Below, piece by piece: positions 22,071 to 31,612 of a DNA stretch of 64,000 bases (within the stretch, counting starts at the first letter, position 1; each line of letters opens with the position of its first letter). Origin of the DNA: Leptolyngbyaceae cyanobacterium clean351 (GTDB lineage Bacteria; Cyanobacteriota; Cyanobacteriia; DAIDHW01); contig DAIDHW010000001.1 of the NCBI GenBank assembly GCA_027451865.1, positions 841,530-905,529 of the forward strand. The letters are read 5' to 3'. The notes beneath the pieces are model-generated. The model was not told where the DNA came from. It worked only from the letters and a program-made list of their open reading frames with translations, and made no database searches. The position numbers were made by a program, and so were the translations under genes.

Positions 22071-23108
22071 ATGGCGGAAACCCTAGACCAAGAGGCCCTA
22101 ACTCTCCAGCTGCGCCGCAAGGAAGGAACTTGGGTGGAGTGGGGGAAAGCCTGTCACCAATTGCAGAAGGCTGGCCACAACCCCCAAGACATCTTTGAGG
22201 CGACAGGTTTCGAGCCCATCCAACAAAACCAATTAATTGTGGCTGCTCAGGTGTTTAGCTCCCTAGAGCAGGGCGGGGCGCCGACTACGGTCCGAGAGTT
22301 TTACCAGCAGCGGGGCAGTGACCAGCTCTACGAACTAAGAGTTTTACCCCAGGCCGAGCGCTGCCAAGCCGCCGAGTTGCTCTGGCGTAAACAGTTGGGG
22401 GTGGAAATGGCCCGGGAGGTGGCTCGGGCGATCAAAGACTTCTCCCGCACTACTGCGCCGGTTCCAGAGTTTAGCTCAGCGGCCGGTGACATGGTAGCCT
22501 ATCACTACTGGTGCCTAGCTCAGCGCCAGTCTGACTTGGCAGAGCGCTCCCGGATGATTGCTCGGGCCCTAAGCTTAGTGGCTACAGAACCTGCCCGTCA
22601 GCGCATCGAGGCACTCCTGGCAGACCCCACACCAGCCCCCGTGACCCCTGCCCCCTTTTGGCCAGTCTACCGCCCGGACCCGGAGGAGGGCTATCCCCAG
22701 CTACTGCCCCTAGTAGGCTGTTTGCCCCTCACCGAGTCAGATTTGGAGGCGGTCCCCACCCTTGAGAGGCATGGCCCATTCCAATTTGTTACCTCCGTGG
22801 GTAAATCCGCTTGGGTAGCGGTACCTGGCTGGCCAGTGCTAATGGCAGCTAAGGAGCCAGTGGCGGTCTTAGCGCCTCCCCAAACCCTAGCCGCGGAGCC
22901 GGAGGGAGCCCTGCTGGTCATCGACCGGGAGGACCGTACCTGGGACCCAGCAGGCTACTTCTTGACCATAGTGGAGGAGGACCTGCAGCTAGACTGGTTT
23001 GCGGACCAGCCTTCTGGCCCCCTCCTGGGGCGGCTGGTCCTCGTGCTGCGGCCTCCGCGGGGCCTTGATTTGGCAGCCCGGGAAGACCTGTGGCAGATCG
23101 AAGAGTGA
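22071..23108 (+). CDS. raf1: RuBisCO accumulation factor 1
   Basis: LRRKEGTWVEWGKACHQLQKAGHNPQDIFEATGFEPIQQNQLIVAAQVFSSL characteristic of Raf1. Confidence 0.88.
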   Translation: MAETLDQEALTLQLRRKEGTWVEWGKACHQLQKAGHNPQDIFEATGFEPIQQNQLIVAAQVFSSLEQGGAPTTVREFYQQRGSDQLYELRVLPQAERCQAAELLWRKQLGVEMAREVARAIKDFSRTTAPVPEFSSAAGDMVAYHYWCLAQRQSDLAERSRMIARALSLVATEPARQRIEALLADPTPAPVTPAPFWPVYRPDPEEGYPQLLPLVGCLPLTESDLEAVPTLERHGPFQFVTSVGKSAWVAVPGWPVLMAAKEPVAVLAPPQTLAAEPEGALLVIDREDRTWDPAGYFLTIVEEDLQLDWFADQPSGPLLGRLVLVLRPPRGLDLAAREDLWQIEE

Positions 23109-23154
23109 CCCTCGCTCCCCAGGACTGTTTACAATGGCTTTAAGTATCTAGAGC

Positions 23155-24456
23155 GTGGTTGCTATGGCAGTTTTGGTGGCGATTGTGATCCTGGCCCTGC
23201 TAGTGATTGTCCACGAGGCTGGACACTTTCTGGCGGCAAGACTCCAGGGAATCTACGCTACCCAGTTCTCGGTCGGTTTTGGGCCGGTGCTGTGGAAGTA
23301 TCAAGGTCCCCTGACTGAGTACTCCCTTAGGGCTTTGCCCCTGGGAGGATTTGTGGGTTTCCCTGACGATGACCCGGAGAGCGGCTACGCCCCGGAGGAC
23401 CCTAACCTGCTGCGTAACCGGCCCTTGCTAGACCGGGGAATCGTCATCAGCGCTGGGGTAGTTGCTAACCTAGTATTCGCCTACGTCTTACTAGTAGTCC
23501 AGTTAGTCGTCCTGGGAGTCCCCCAAGCTAGCCTGCCGGGTATCCTGTTGCCGGACTTTGTCGCCAAGGTAACGGCTGTCAGCCCAGATATGGCCCAGGC
23601 AGGAGTCAGGCCTGGTGATGACCTCTGGCTAAATGGGCAAGGGGTCAAGATGTCCCTGGCAAATGACCTAGGGCAATTGCTACCAGTGGAGGGTGGCCAA
23701 CCTGTCACGTTGCATCTTAGTCGTGAGGGGCAGCCTCTCACGGTCAAGATTCTCCCCCCTGATCGCCAACCCTTGGGGCTGACGGTCCAGGTACCGGTAG
23801 CCATAAGGGCAGGCCTAGAGCCAGGGGATGTCATTCTTGCCGCCGACGGCGTAGTCTTTGGGCCGGCTTTGACCAGCGAAGTTAGGTTCAAGGAATTAAT
23901 TGGCAGCCACGGCAACCAGCCGGTCGAGCTCCAGGTGCGCCGGGGTAACCAAGATCTAAGTCTAACTGTTACCCCCCACCTGGACCCCGATGGTCAGGGA
24001 CGAATCGGCGTGGCCCTGTCTCCCAACGGTTCTCTGGTCCGTCACCGGCTCCTGAATCCGCTGCAAGTCCTGGTCACCGCCACCAACCAATTCCATAGCA
24101 CTGTCAACTTGATCTTGGATAGCCTCGGACAACTGCTGAGTAATTTCCAGGCTAACGCTTCCCAGGTGGCCGGTCCGGTAGGCATCGTCGCCCAAGGAGC
24201 CAAGATTGCTCAGCAGGACCCCGCCAACTTGGTCAACTTCGCTGTTTTAATCAGCGTTAGCTTGGCAATTATTAACATTCTCCCACTACCGGCTCTCGAT
24301 GGGGGCCAGATGGTCTTCCTCCTGATCGAAGGTCTCCGCGGCCGTCCCCTGCCAGCCCGGATTCAGGAGGGGGTTATGCAGACAGGACTAGTGTTGCTGA
24401 TGGGCCTGGGGATGTTTTTGATCATCCGTGACACAGCTAATCTGCTCCAGCAGTGA
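23155..24456 (+). CDS. rseP: RIP metalloprotease RseP (site-2 protease)
   Basis: HEAGHFLAAR zinc motif, PDZ region, NILPLPALDGGQ; GTG start. Confidence 0.95.
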   Translation: MVAMAVLVAIVILALLVIVHEAGHFLAARLQGIYATQFSVGFGPVLWKYQGPLTEYSLRALPLGGFVGFPDDDPESGYAPEDPNLLRNRPLLDRGIVISAGVVANLVFAYVLLVVQLVVLGVPQASLPGILLPDFVAKVTAVSPDMAQAGVRPGDDLWLNGQGVKMSLANDLGQLLPVEGGQPVTLHLSREGQPLTVKILPPDRQPLGLTVQVPVAIRAGLEPGDVILAADGVVFGPALTSEVRFKELIGSHGNQPVELQVRRGNQDLSLTVTPHLDPDGQGRIGVALSPNGSLVRHRLLNPLQVLVTATNQFHSTVNLILDSLGQLLSNFQANASQVAGPVGIVAQGAKIAQQDPANLVNFAVLISVSLAIINILPLPALDGGQMVFLLIEGLRGRPLPARIQEGVMQTGLVLLMGLGMFLIIRDTANLLQQ

Positions 24457-25118
24457 TTCCCCCCCAAAAAACTGATTCTGACCATCAGCGCGCCCTAGGG
24501 GTCCTAGGACGGTTGTGGCAACTTTATCCGGACGCCAAATGCAGCTTGAACTACGGCACTCCTGTCCAACTCCTAGTGGCCACCATTCTCTCAGCCCAGT
24601 GTACAGACCAGCGGGTTAATCAGGTCACCCCAGCCTTGTTTGAATGCTTTCCGGATGCGGCGGCCCTCGCCGGGGCTCCCATCGAAGCATTGGAATCCCT
24701 AGTACGCTCCACAGGTTTTTATCGCCATAAGGCGCGCCACATCCAGGGAGCCTGCACCATGATTGTCCAGGAGTTTGGTGGGGAGGTACCCCGCACCATG
24801 CCTGAGTTGCTGCGTCTGCCTGGAGTAGCTCGGAAAACTGCCAATGTAGTTTTGGCGCACGCCTACGGTATCCAAGCTGGGGTGACTGTAGACACCCACG
24901 TCAAACGCCTCAGCCGGCGGTTAGGTTTGACCACTAGTCAAGACCCACGGCGCATCGAGCAAGACCTAATGGCCTTGATTCCCCCGGCGGACTGGGAAAA
25001 TTGGTCAATTCGACTGATCTACCATGGCCGAGCCGTCTGTAAAGCCCGTCAGCCCCAGTGCTACCAATGCGCCCTGGCGGATCTTTGTCCTTCTTATCAA
25101 AGACCTAGCCCAGCCTAG
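24453..25118 (+). CDS. nth: Endonuclease III
   Basis: ILSAQCTDQRVN, LPGVARKTANVVLAHAYG...VDTHVKRLSRRLGL, C-terminal 4-Cys cluster. Confidence 0.96.
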   Translation: MIPPQKTDSDHQRALGVLGRLWQLYPDAKCSLNYGTPVQLLVATILSAQCTDQRVNQVTPALFECFPDAAALAGAPIEALESLVRSTGFYRHKARHIQGACTMIVQEFGGEVPRTMPELLRLPGVARKTANVVLAHAYGIQAGVTVDTHVKRLSRRLGLTTSQDPRRIEQDLMALIPPADWENWSIRLIYHGRAVCKARQPQCYQCALADLCPSYQRPSPA

Positions 25119-25199
25119 ATCCTCGGGTCCCCCTGGTTGCGGCTAGACAAATAGTGCTAGAATGAGGGGCGCTGTCTAAACACTGCTACCCTGAAACCC

Positions 25200-25502
25200 A
25201 TGGCCAAGAAAAGTATGATTGAGCGGGAAAAGAACCGCCAGGAATTAGTCGAAAAGTACGCCGAGCGCCGCAAGGCTCTCAAGGCGGAATTCGCAGCTGC
25301 CAAGACCCAAGGGGAGAAAATGCGGATTCACCGGCTCATTCAGCAGCTGCCCCGTAATAGTGCCCCCACCCGGCTACGTAACCGGTGCATGGTCACCGGG
25401 CGGCCCCGGGGATACTACCGAGACTTTGGTCTTTCTCGACACGTGTTACGGGAGATGGCCCACGAAGGTCTGCTACCAGGAGTGGTCAAGTCTAGTTGGT
25501 AG
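25200..25502 (+). CDS. rpsN: 30S ribosomal protein S14
   Basis: [14 protein letters not shown]...[41 protein letters not shown]. Confidence 0.98.
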   Translation: MAKKSMIEREKNRQELVEKYAERRKALKAEFAAAKTQGEKMRIHRLIQQLPRNSAPTRLRNRCMVTGRPRGYYRDFGLSRHVLREMAHEGLLPGVVKSSW

Positions 25503-25549
25503 AAGGATTTGGACTGAAGGTATTTAGCCTGTGAGTACTGCTAACCCCT

Positions 25550-26431
25550 GTGAATAATCGGCGCCGTTGGATCTTAGCCATCATTACTGGCTTTGGTTTT
25601 TTAAGCTTTGTGGGCTTTTCGGTGCTCCCCCTCCTCCTCGCCCCTGCCCATCCTAGCTCCATTAGCCCTAGCCCCGCTGCTTCGGTAGCCCCCTCTCCGG
25701 CACCAACTCAACCGGTCAATCTAGCCGCTGAGGCTCAGGCTTGGGAGGACGTACTCCGGCGTGACCCCCACAACGTCATTGCCCTAGAGAACCTAATCCA
25801 AACTCGCCTGCAGTTGCTTACCCAGATGGCCCCGGGCCCTGAGAGTCTCAAGGTAGAGCGCAGTCTGATTCCTCCCCTGCAGGAGCTCGCCCAGTTGCAG
25901 CCCCAGGAGCCTGCCTACCAAGTCTTGCTTGCCCAAACCCAGGAGCGAGTCGGGGAAAGGGACCAAGCCGCCGAAACCTACCAGGCAATTCTCAAGGCCC
26001 AACCTGATAATCTCCAGGCTCTGGCCGGGTTTGCGGAGCTGCTTTTACATCAACAGCGGCCCGAGGCAGCAATTGCCATGCTCCAAAAAGCCATCAAACA
26101 GGGGGAGGCTGCTAACCAAGCCCAGGCCAACAGCGTCAATGTCAATATGATTCGGGTTTATCTCGGCCAGGTTTACGCCGCCGACCACCAGGACCAGGCG
26201 GCCATCAATACCTTCGACGAGGCGATCAAGGCCCAACCGGAGGACTTCCGGCCCCTATTTATGAAGGCCCAAGTCTTGGCCCTAGAGCACAAAACCGACG
26301 AAGCGCGTGCCCTCTACGCTGCTGCTTTGGCCTTAGCTCCGGCCCAGTATAAAGACCAAATTCAGGCGGCTTTGGCGGCCCTGATGCCCCCCGGAAACGC
26401 CCATCCTTCCCCAACCCCTTCCCCCTCCTAG
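25550..26431 (+). CDS. TPR-containing membrane-anchored protein
   Basis: N-terminal TM and TPR-like repeats; GTG start. Confidence 0.8.
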   Translation: MNNRRRWILAIITGFGFLSFVGFSVLPLLLAPAHPSSISPSPAASVAPSPAPTQPVNLAAEAQAWEDVLRRDPHNVIALENLIQTRLQLLTQMAPGPESLKVERSLIPPLQELAQLQPQEPAYQVLLAQTQERVGERDQAAETYQAILKAQPDNLQALAGFAELLLHQQRPEAAIAMLQKAIKQGEAANQAQANSVNVNMIRVYLGQVYAADHQDQAAINTFDEAIKAQPEDFRPLFMKAQVLALEHKTDEARALYAAALALAPAQYKDQIQAALAALMPPGNAHPSPTPSPS

Positions 26432-26495
26432 GGAATTGCCAAAAGCATCCCCCATCAGCAAATATAGAGGCAGTATTGCCTTTGAGGAATTGTCC

Positions 26496-26798
26496 ATGCC
26501 GGTTGCTGTTGGAATGGTGGAGTCTCGGGGGCTACCACCGACCCTTGCTGCTGCAGATGCCATGTGCAAGGCGGCTCGTGTTACCCTGGTCAGTCTGGAA
26601 AAACTCAGTGGGGGTTACTACACGGTATCGGTGCGCGGCGATGTGGCAGAGGTGAAAATTGCGGTAGCGGCAGGCGTGGAGGCTTCACGCGGCTGTCGAG
26701 CATACGTAGAGAAGACCCTTTGGTGTTCATCCCACGTCATTCCCCGGCCAGCGGAGAATGTGGTGGCAGTACTACCCATTGATTTTCCGAGCAGCTAA
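26496..26798 (+). CDS. BMC-domain carboxysome shell protein, CcmK-like paralog
   Basis: MPVAVGMVESRGLPPTLAAADAMCKAARVTLVSLEKLSGGYYTVSVRGDVAEVKIAVAAGVEA...SSHVIPRPAENV; internal ATG at 26496 matches the canonical BMC start. Confidence 0.88.
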   Translation: MPVAVGMVESRGLPPTLAAADAMCKAARVTLVSLEKLSGGYYTVSVRGDVAEVKIAVAAGVEASRGCRAYVEKTLWCSSHVIPRPAENVVAVLPIDFPSS

Positions 26799-27007
26799 TG
26801 GTACTCAAGGTCTGGCTGGGGCTTTTTTTTGGCCTCTTTGCCCTGGTGGAACTTTACCGCTGGCTGGAGAGCCTATCCTTGTCAATGCCAGCCTACGTTC
26901 TGGCAGGGGGAGGATTAGCAGTGCTCTCTAACCCACAGGTGAGGTCCTACCTGTGGCACCAGGTTAAACCCCCGCAAATTACCGGTCGCCCCCCCGAACA
27001 GGACTAG
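26798..27007 (+). CDS. Small membrane protein (69 aa)
   Basis: ATG overlaps BMC stop (TAATG); two hydrophobic segments. Confidence 0.6.
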   Translation: MVLKVWLGLFFGLFALVELYRWLESLSLSMPAYVLAGGGLAVLSNPQVRSYLWHQVKPPQITGRPPEQD

Positions 27008-27015
27008 TTACTCCT

Positions 27016-27543
27016 ATGACCTCAGGCCCTCTAAACTTTGAACAGGCTCTCGAGACTAGCCAGGACCTACTAGACCAGTGGTCAAGCGGGGCATTGCCCC
27101 CCGGGGAGTTCACCAGAGCCATTGCAGAACTAGTGGCTACAGAACCGGGGGCGCGGGGGTTTTTCGTCAACTACTTGACTGATGGGCCGGAAAACCAGAA
27201 CCCGGAATTGGTCCTCCCAGCCCTGCGTCAGGCACCGGAAGTAATAGTCCCCCTGCTGGTAAAAAACTTAGCCATGTCTCGGGCTATGGCGGTCATCCAC
27301 CGCCGCCAGGGAGATGCTAACCAAGCTGCCCAGTCAGACCGGGTGTGTTGGCGGTCCCAAGCCCTCCTAGAGGCCCTCCGACTGCCCCTAGTGAGCACCC
27401 ACCTGCAAGCGCTGTTCGAGAGTGCAACCAGTGGTCAGGGAAGTTACCAGGACTTCCTTGACCGGTGGGGATACGACCAGGGCCAAAGGGAGTGCATCGC
27501 CCACGTGTGCACCCGGGTATTAGGGCACCTGAGCGCCAGCTAG
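27016..27543 (+). CDS. Conserved hypothetical protein (cyanobacterial)
   Basis: 175 aa ORF with coding-like composition, collinear with preceding genes. Confidence 0.65.
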   Translation: MTSGPLNFEQALETSQDLLDQWSSGALPPGEFTRAIAELVATEPGARGFFVNYLTDGPENQNPELVLPALRQAPEVIVPLLVKNLAMSRAMAVIHRRQGDANQAAQSDRVCWRSQALLEALRLPLVSTHLQALFESATSGQGSYQDFLDRWGYDQGQRECIAHVCTRVLGHLSAS

Positions 27544-28763
27544 CGGATCGCTGCCACAGCAGCCTCTAAGCCTAGGGCCACATGGGTCCAGTGGGTCCCC
27601 CCCTGGTAAAACACCCGATAGGGGGGGCGCAGGGGTCCGTCCGCTGACAACTCAGAAGTACTGCCGTCGACAAAGGTACCTCCAGCCATGACCAACTCGC
27701 TCTCGTAGCCGGGCATTGCCCCTGGCACCGGGTCAAGGTAGGCACCTACCGGCGAGCAGCTTTGAATTGCACGACAAAAGGCAACTAGTTTTCGACTCGA
27801 TCCTAGTTCAATGCCTTGAATCACGTCTCGACCGGGAGCACGGGGGGGGGGATTGACTGGGTAACCGAGGCGATGAAATACCTCTGCACTTAAGTAGGTA
27901 CCCTTGAGGGCTTCTCCTACCATCTGTGGGGCGAGAAACAAACCCTGAAACAGCAACCGGTTTTGATCTAGGGTTGGTCCGCCGCTGCTGCCAATCCCCG
28001 GTGCGGTGAGCCGGCAAGCTGCCGCCTCTACCAGGGGGGATTGACCGGCCACGTAGCCCCCTGTGGGCACCAGTGTACCGCCAGGATTTTTGATCAAGGA
28101 CCCGGCCACCAAGTCGGCACCTACCGCCGGTGGCTCTCGGTCCTCGACAAATTCCCCGTAGCAGTTATCGACAAAGCAAATCACTTCAGGATTTTGCTGT
28201 TTGGCCACTTGAATAATCCGGCCAATCTGGGCGAGTGTCAGGCTAGGACGCCAGGAGTAACCACAGGAGCGCTGGATCAACACCATCCGGGTCTGAGCTT
28301 TCACACCCTCAGCTAAGGCTGGCCAATTTACCTCTCCCGAGGAGTCTAAGTCTAGCTGACGATAGCTAACCCCAAACTCGGCTAGGGAACCTTGACCTTG
28401 ACCCCGCAGACCGATCACCTCCTCGAGGGTGTCGTAGGGGGCTCCAGTTACTGCTAAGAGCTCATCCCCAGGCCGCAGATTGCCAAATAGGGCACAGGCA
28501 ATCGCGTGGGTACCCGAGACAAACTGCAGTCTCACTAGGGCGGCCGGGGCTCCCATCAGCTCAGCGTAGACTCGGTCAAGGGCCAAACGGCCTAGATCTC
28601 CGTGGCCATAGCCGGTGGAACCTGCAAAATGATGACCGCCGAGGTGCTGATTAGCTAGGGCCTTAAGAACTCGGTTGAGATTCTCCTTGACCAACAGGTC
28701 AACTTCGCGGAAAATGGGAGATAGTGTCTGTGCCGCATCTCGGACTGAGTCTGAACTGCTCAT
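27540..28763 (-). CDS. Methionine gamma-lyase / aluminum-resistance family PLP enzyme
   Basis: FVSGTHAIACALFGNLRPGDELLAVTGAPYDTLEEVIG and FVDNCYGEFVE...GSLIKNPGGTL PLP-lysine motif. Confidence 0.9.
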   Translation of the reverse strand: MSSSDSVRDAAQTLSPIFREVDLLVKENLNRVLKALANQHLGGHHFAGSTGYGHGDLGRLALDRVYAELMGAPAALVRLQFVSGTHAIACALFGNLRPGDELLAVTGAPYDTLEEVIGLRGQGQGSLAEFGVSYRQLDLDSSGEVNWPALAEGVKAQTRMVLIQRSCGYSWRPSLTLAQIGRIIQVAKQQNPEVICFVDNCYGEFVEDREPPAVGADLVAGSLIKNPGGTLVPTGGYVAGQSPLVEAAACRLTAPGIGSSGGPTLDQNRLLFQGLFLAPQMVGEALKGTYLSAEVFHRLGYPVNPPPRAPGRDVIQGIELGSSRKLVAFCRAIQSCSPVGAYLDPVPGAMPGYESELVMAGGTFVDGSTSELSADGPLRPPYRVFYQGGTHWTHVALGLEAAVAAIR

Positions 28764-28844
28764 GGTGCTCCACTAGAAATCAAGGCCAACTGAAGATCGG
28801 CAGCCCACAGCCACATTCCAATAAACATATATAGCCCCCCCTGG

Positions 28845-29666
28845 ATGATTACTTCAACTTCAAGTCCCCTGCGCCTGGATTGGGCCGTGATTGCCGTGAT
28901 GGCGTTCCTGCATATCGGCGCCCTTTTTGCCCTCCTGCCCAGTAATTTTAGTTGGACAGCGGTAGGATTGGCGGTGGTTTTGCACTGGATAACTGGGGGG
29001 CTAGGCATTACCCTAGGTTGGCATCGTCTGGTTACCCATCGCAGTTTTCAAACCCCCAAGTGGTTGGAATATTTTCTGGTTTTCTGTGGCACCTTGGCGA
29101 TGGAGGGTGGCCCTACCTGGTGGGTGGGCTTGCATCGGCACCATCACCTGTACTCTGATCAAAACGTAGACCACCACGATTCAAGCAAGGGTTTCTGGTG
29201 GAGCCACATGGGCTGGATGCTCAGGGAGGTGCCGGCAGAGGTAGAGGTCCCTCGCTTCACTAAGGACATTGCCGGGGACCCGGTGTACCGGTTCTTTGAT
29301 AACTACTTTCTGCCTATCCAAGTGGCTTTTGCTGGTATTCTCTACCTCATCGGGGGCTGGCCCTTCGTGGTTTGGGCAGTATTTGTCCGGTTAGTGGCAG
29401 TGTTCCATTGCACGTGGTTAGTCAATAGCGCCACCCATAAGTTTGGCTATCGTACCTTTGAGACCACTGACCAATCTACTAACTGCTGGTGGGTAGCCCT
29501 ACTTACCTACGGTGAGGGTTGGCACAATAATCATCACGCTTTCCAGTACTCGGCTCGTCATGGTTTGAAGCCCTGGGAACTAGATATGACCTGGGGGATG
29601 ATCCAGGTACTGCAGTTTCTTGGTTTGGCTACGAAGGTGAAACTAGTGGAGAGCTCCCCTGAATAA
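28845..29666 (+). CDS. desC: Acyl-lipid / acyl-CoA delta-9-type fatty acid desaturase
   Basis: Histidine boxes HRLVTHRSF, HRHHHLYSD, HNNHHAF. Confidence 0.92.
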   Translation: MITSTSSPLRLDWAVIAVMAFLHIGALFALLPSNFSWTAVGLAVVLHWITGGLGITLGWHRLVTHRSFQTPKWLEYFLVFCGTLAMEGGPTWWVGLHRHHHLYSDQNVDHHDSSKGFWWSHMGWMLREVPAEVEVPRFTKDIAGDPVYRFFDNYFLPIQVAFAGILYLIGGWPFVVWAVFVRLVAVFHCTWLVNSATHKFGYRTFETTDQSTNCWWVALLTYGEGWHNNHHAFQYSARHGLKPWELDMTWGMIQVLQFLGLATKVKLVESSPE

Positions 29667-30888
29667 TTGTTTTCGGGGTCGTCAGGGTTTCTAGGCCAAT
29701 CAGGCCGCGGCGTTGGCCCTTTTGGTTAGACATGCCAAGGAAAATTGCCTCGCCCCGTTGCGGGTGGCGGTAGAAACGGGGTGAGGCATTGATGTAGGTG
29801 ATGGCACTGTTTAACTCGAGGGCAAACTGACGGCTTTCCAGGTAAGACTCGGTAACAATACAGTCAGCATGACCACTACTGTGCTGGTTGATCCAAGCAA
29901 TGGCACTTGACACATCTTTAACCTTCTTAAAAGCAACGGTGCGGTTAAGATAAGCTAAGTCCCACTCGCTTTCTGCTGCCAGTTCTAAATCTGGAAAGTC
30001 AGCCCTTAGGTCCGCATCAGCGCGCAGGTGGAAACCCTTACGCCGCAGCTCTCCCCATAGGGAGTTGAGCTCGTTGCCATTGTGATCAGGGTTGATAAGC
30101 ACCTTTTCAATTGCATTGACCGGGTCGGGCAGGCTCTGATGACTGTCAAGGACTACCGCTTGAACAGCACTGACACTGCCGGAGTTACCCCAATACAAAT
30201 AGCAGTTGCCCATGGCCGACCGTAGTACTGGTGCCGTAGCCTGTTGCACAACCTGTTGGACTAGGCTGGCTCGGCCGTAGGGAATGATTAAATTTAAGTA
30301 ATTATCTTGAACTACTAGATCACGGATAGACTCACCGGCCTCGGCAGGCAGCAGTTGCAGGCAGCCTGGGGGCATACCTACTTCTTCGAGAGCTCCCTGG
30401 AGGGTGTTAGCAATCACTTGATTAGAGTAGCTAGCCTCACTACCCCCCCGGAGGATTAAGCTGTTGGCAGTCTTGAGGCACAAGCCGGCCGCGATCGCCC
30501 CTAGTTCAGGGAGAGCCTCGTAGATAAAGGCAACTACTCCCAAGGGCAAAAGCTGGGTATAACTCTGACAAGCTTCCGGCTGGAAGGCCACCGGCAAAAC
30601 CCGACCAATCGGGTCCGGCAGCTCCCCAAGGCGCTTCAAAGTCCGGACCGCCCTTTCTAGACGCTCTTGGGTCAGCTTCAGCCAGTCGGCAATCACCTCA
30701 GGGACAGCCATTTCACGACTAGCTTCCAGGTCTAGGGTGTTAGCGTGGAGAATCTCATCCTTGGCATCCTTGAGGGCTGCCGCCATAGCCTGAATAGCCC
30801 GACTGCGGTCAGTGCTAGTAGTAGTAACTAGCTGTATGCAGGCCTGCTGAGCGCGATGCAGGGCGGTGGATATGTGGGAGTTAGTCAT
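29629..30888 (-). CDS. proA: Glutamate-5-semialdehyde dehydrogenase
   Basis: VAFIYEALPELGAIAAGLCLKTANSLILRGGSEA; C-terminal YINASPRF. Confidence 0.93.
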   Translation of the reverse strand: MTNSHISTALHRAQQACIQLVTTTSTDRSRAIQAMAAALKDAKDEILHANTLDLEASREMAVPEVIADWLKLTQERLERAVRTLKRLGELPDPIGRVLPVAFQPEACQSYTQLLPLGVVAFIYEALPELGAIAAGLCLKTANSLILRGGSEASYSNQVIANTLQGALEEVGMPPGCLQLLPAEAGESIRDLVVQDNYLNLIIPYGRASLVQQVVQQATAPVLRSAMGNCYLYWGNSGSVSAVQAVVLDSHQSLPDPVNAIEKVLINPDHNGNELNSLWGELRRKGFHLRADADLRADFPDLELAAESEWDLAYLNRTVAFKKVKDVSSAIAWINQHSSGHADCIVTESYLESRQFALELNSAITYINASPRFYRHPQRGEAIFLGMSNQKGQRRGLIGLETLTTPKTIIQGSSPLVSPS

Positions 30889-31236
30889 GCAGACAACTAG
30901 ATTAGGAAATTAATTTACTCAGCTGGTGGCTCAAGGCAGCGCCGAGAACCGAGGCAAATTAAAAGTGGGAGGGTAAACTTGAGCTTAATTGACAAGGGAA
31001 CAGTTCCAGAGACCGCTAGAGAGCTGATATATAAACTCCGGCCATGTGTCGTCTCTTAAACTGAATCATGATGAGTATAGCATTGTCGGGCCAGAGGGAG
31101 TAATCCAGAAGCGTCGATGCTGTTAGCGGCCAAAATGAGAGCAGTTAGTGTTAACAAGTCTAGAGTGGGAGCAAAGTTACACTAAAGGGAGAGGGGCTCA
31201 ACTCCCCCCTTAAACCATTAGCGTCTTGAGAACCTC

Positions 31237-31608
31237 ATGAACCCTGAACAAATTTTCAACTCCTTACACCGTAGTCTGCAAACCGCCTTGGGAGCCACGG
31301 TCTCCTTGGTAGAAACCCTCCAGGATGAGGCTCAAAGGGACCAGTTGTACACTAAAATCCAGTCCCAACCCACCGCTGCAGAGTTTAGCTATTGGCTGGA
31401 AGCATGGGCGGCGCGGGGCGAGGCTCAGGAACAAGCAGCCATGCAACTAGTCGACGCCATCTTCTCCCGCTCTGCTGGGGGGCCGCCAGCCCCAGAGTCC
31501 CAAGGCCTGCAGGTCCCCCCTAGTCTCCAAGGCGAGCTCCAAGAGCTAACCCAACACCTAGCGACCCTGCGTCAAGACCTGGAGCAATCACGGCGCCAGG
31601 AGATCTAG
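31237..31608 (+). CDS. Conserved hypothetical protein (cyanobacterial)
   Basis: 123 aa helical ORF with plausible start. Confidence 0.55.
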   Translation: MNPEQIFNSLHRSLQTALGATVSLVETLQDEAQRDQLYTKIQSQPTAAEFSYWLEAWAARGEAQEQAAMQLVDAIFSRSAGGPPAPESQGLQVPPSLQGELQELTQHLATLRQDLEQSRRQEI

Positions 31609-31612
31609 GGAT

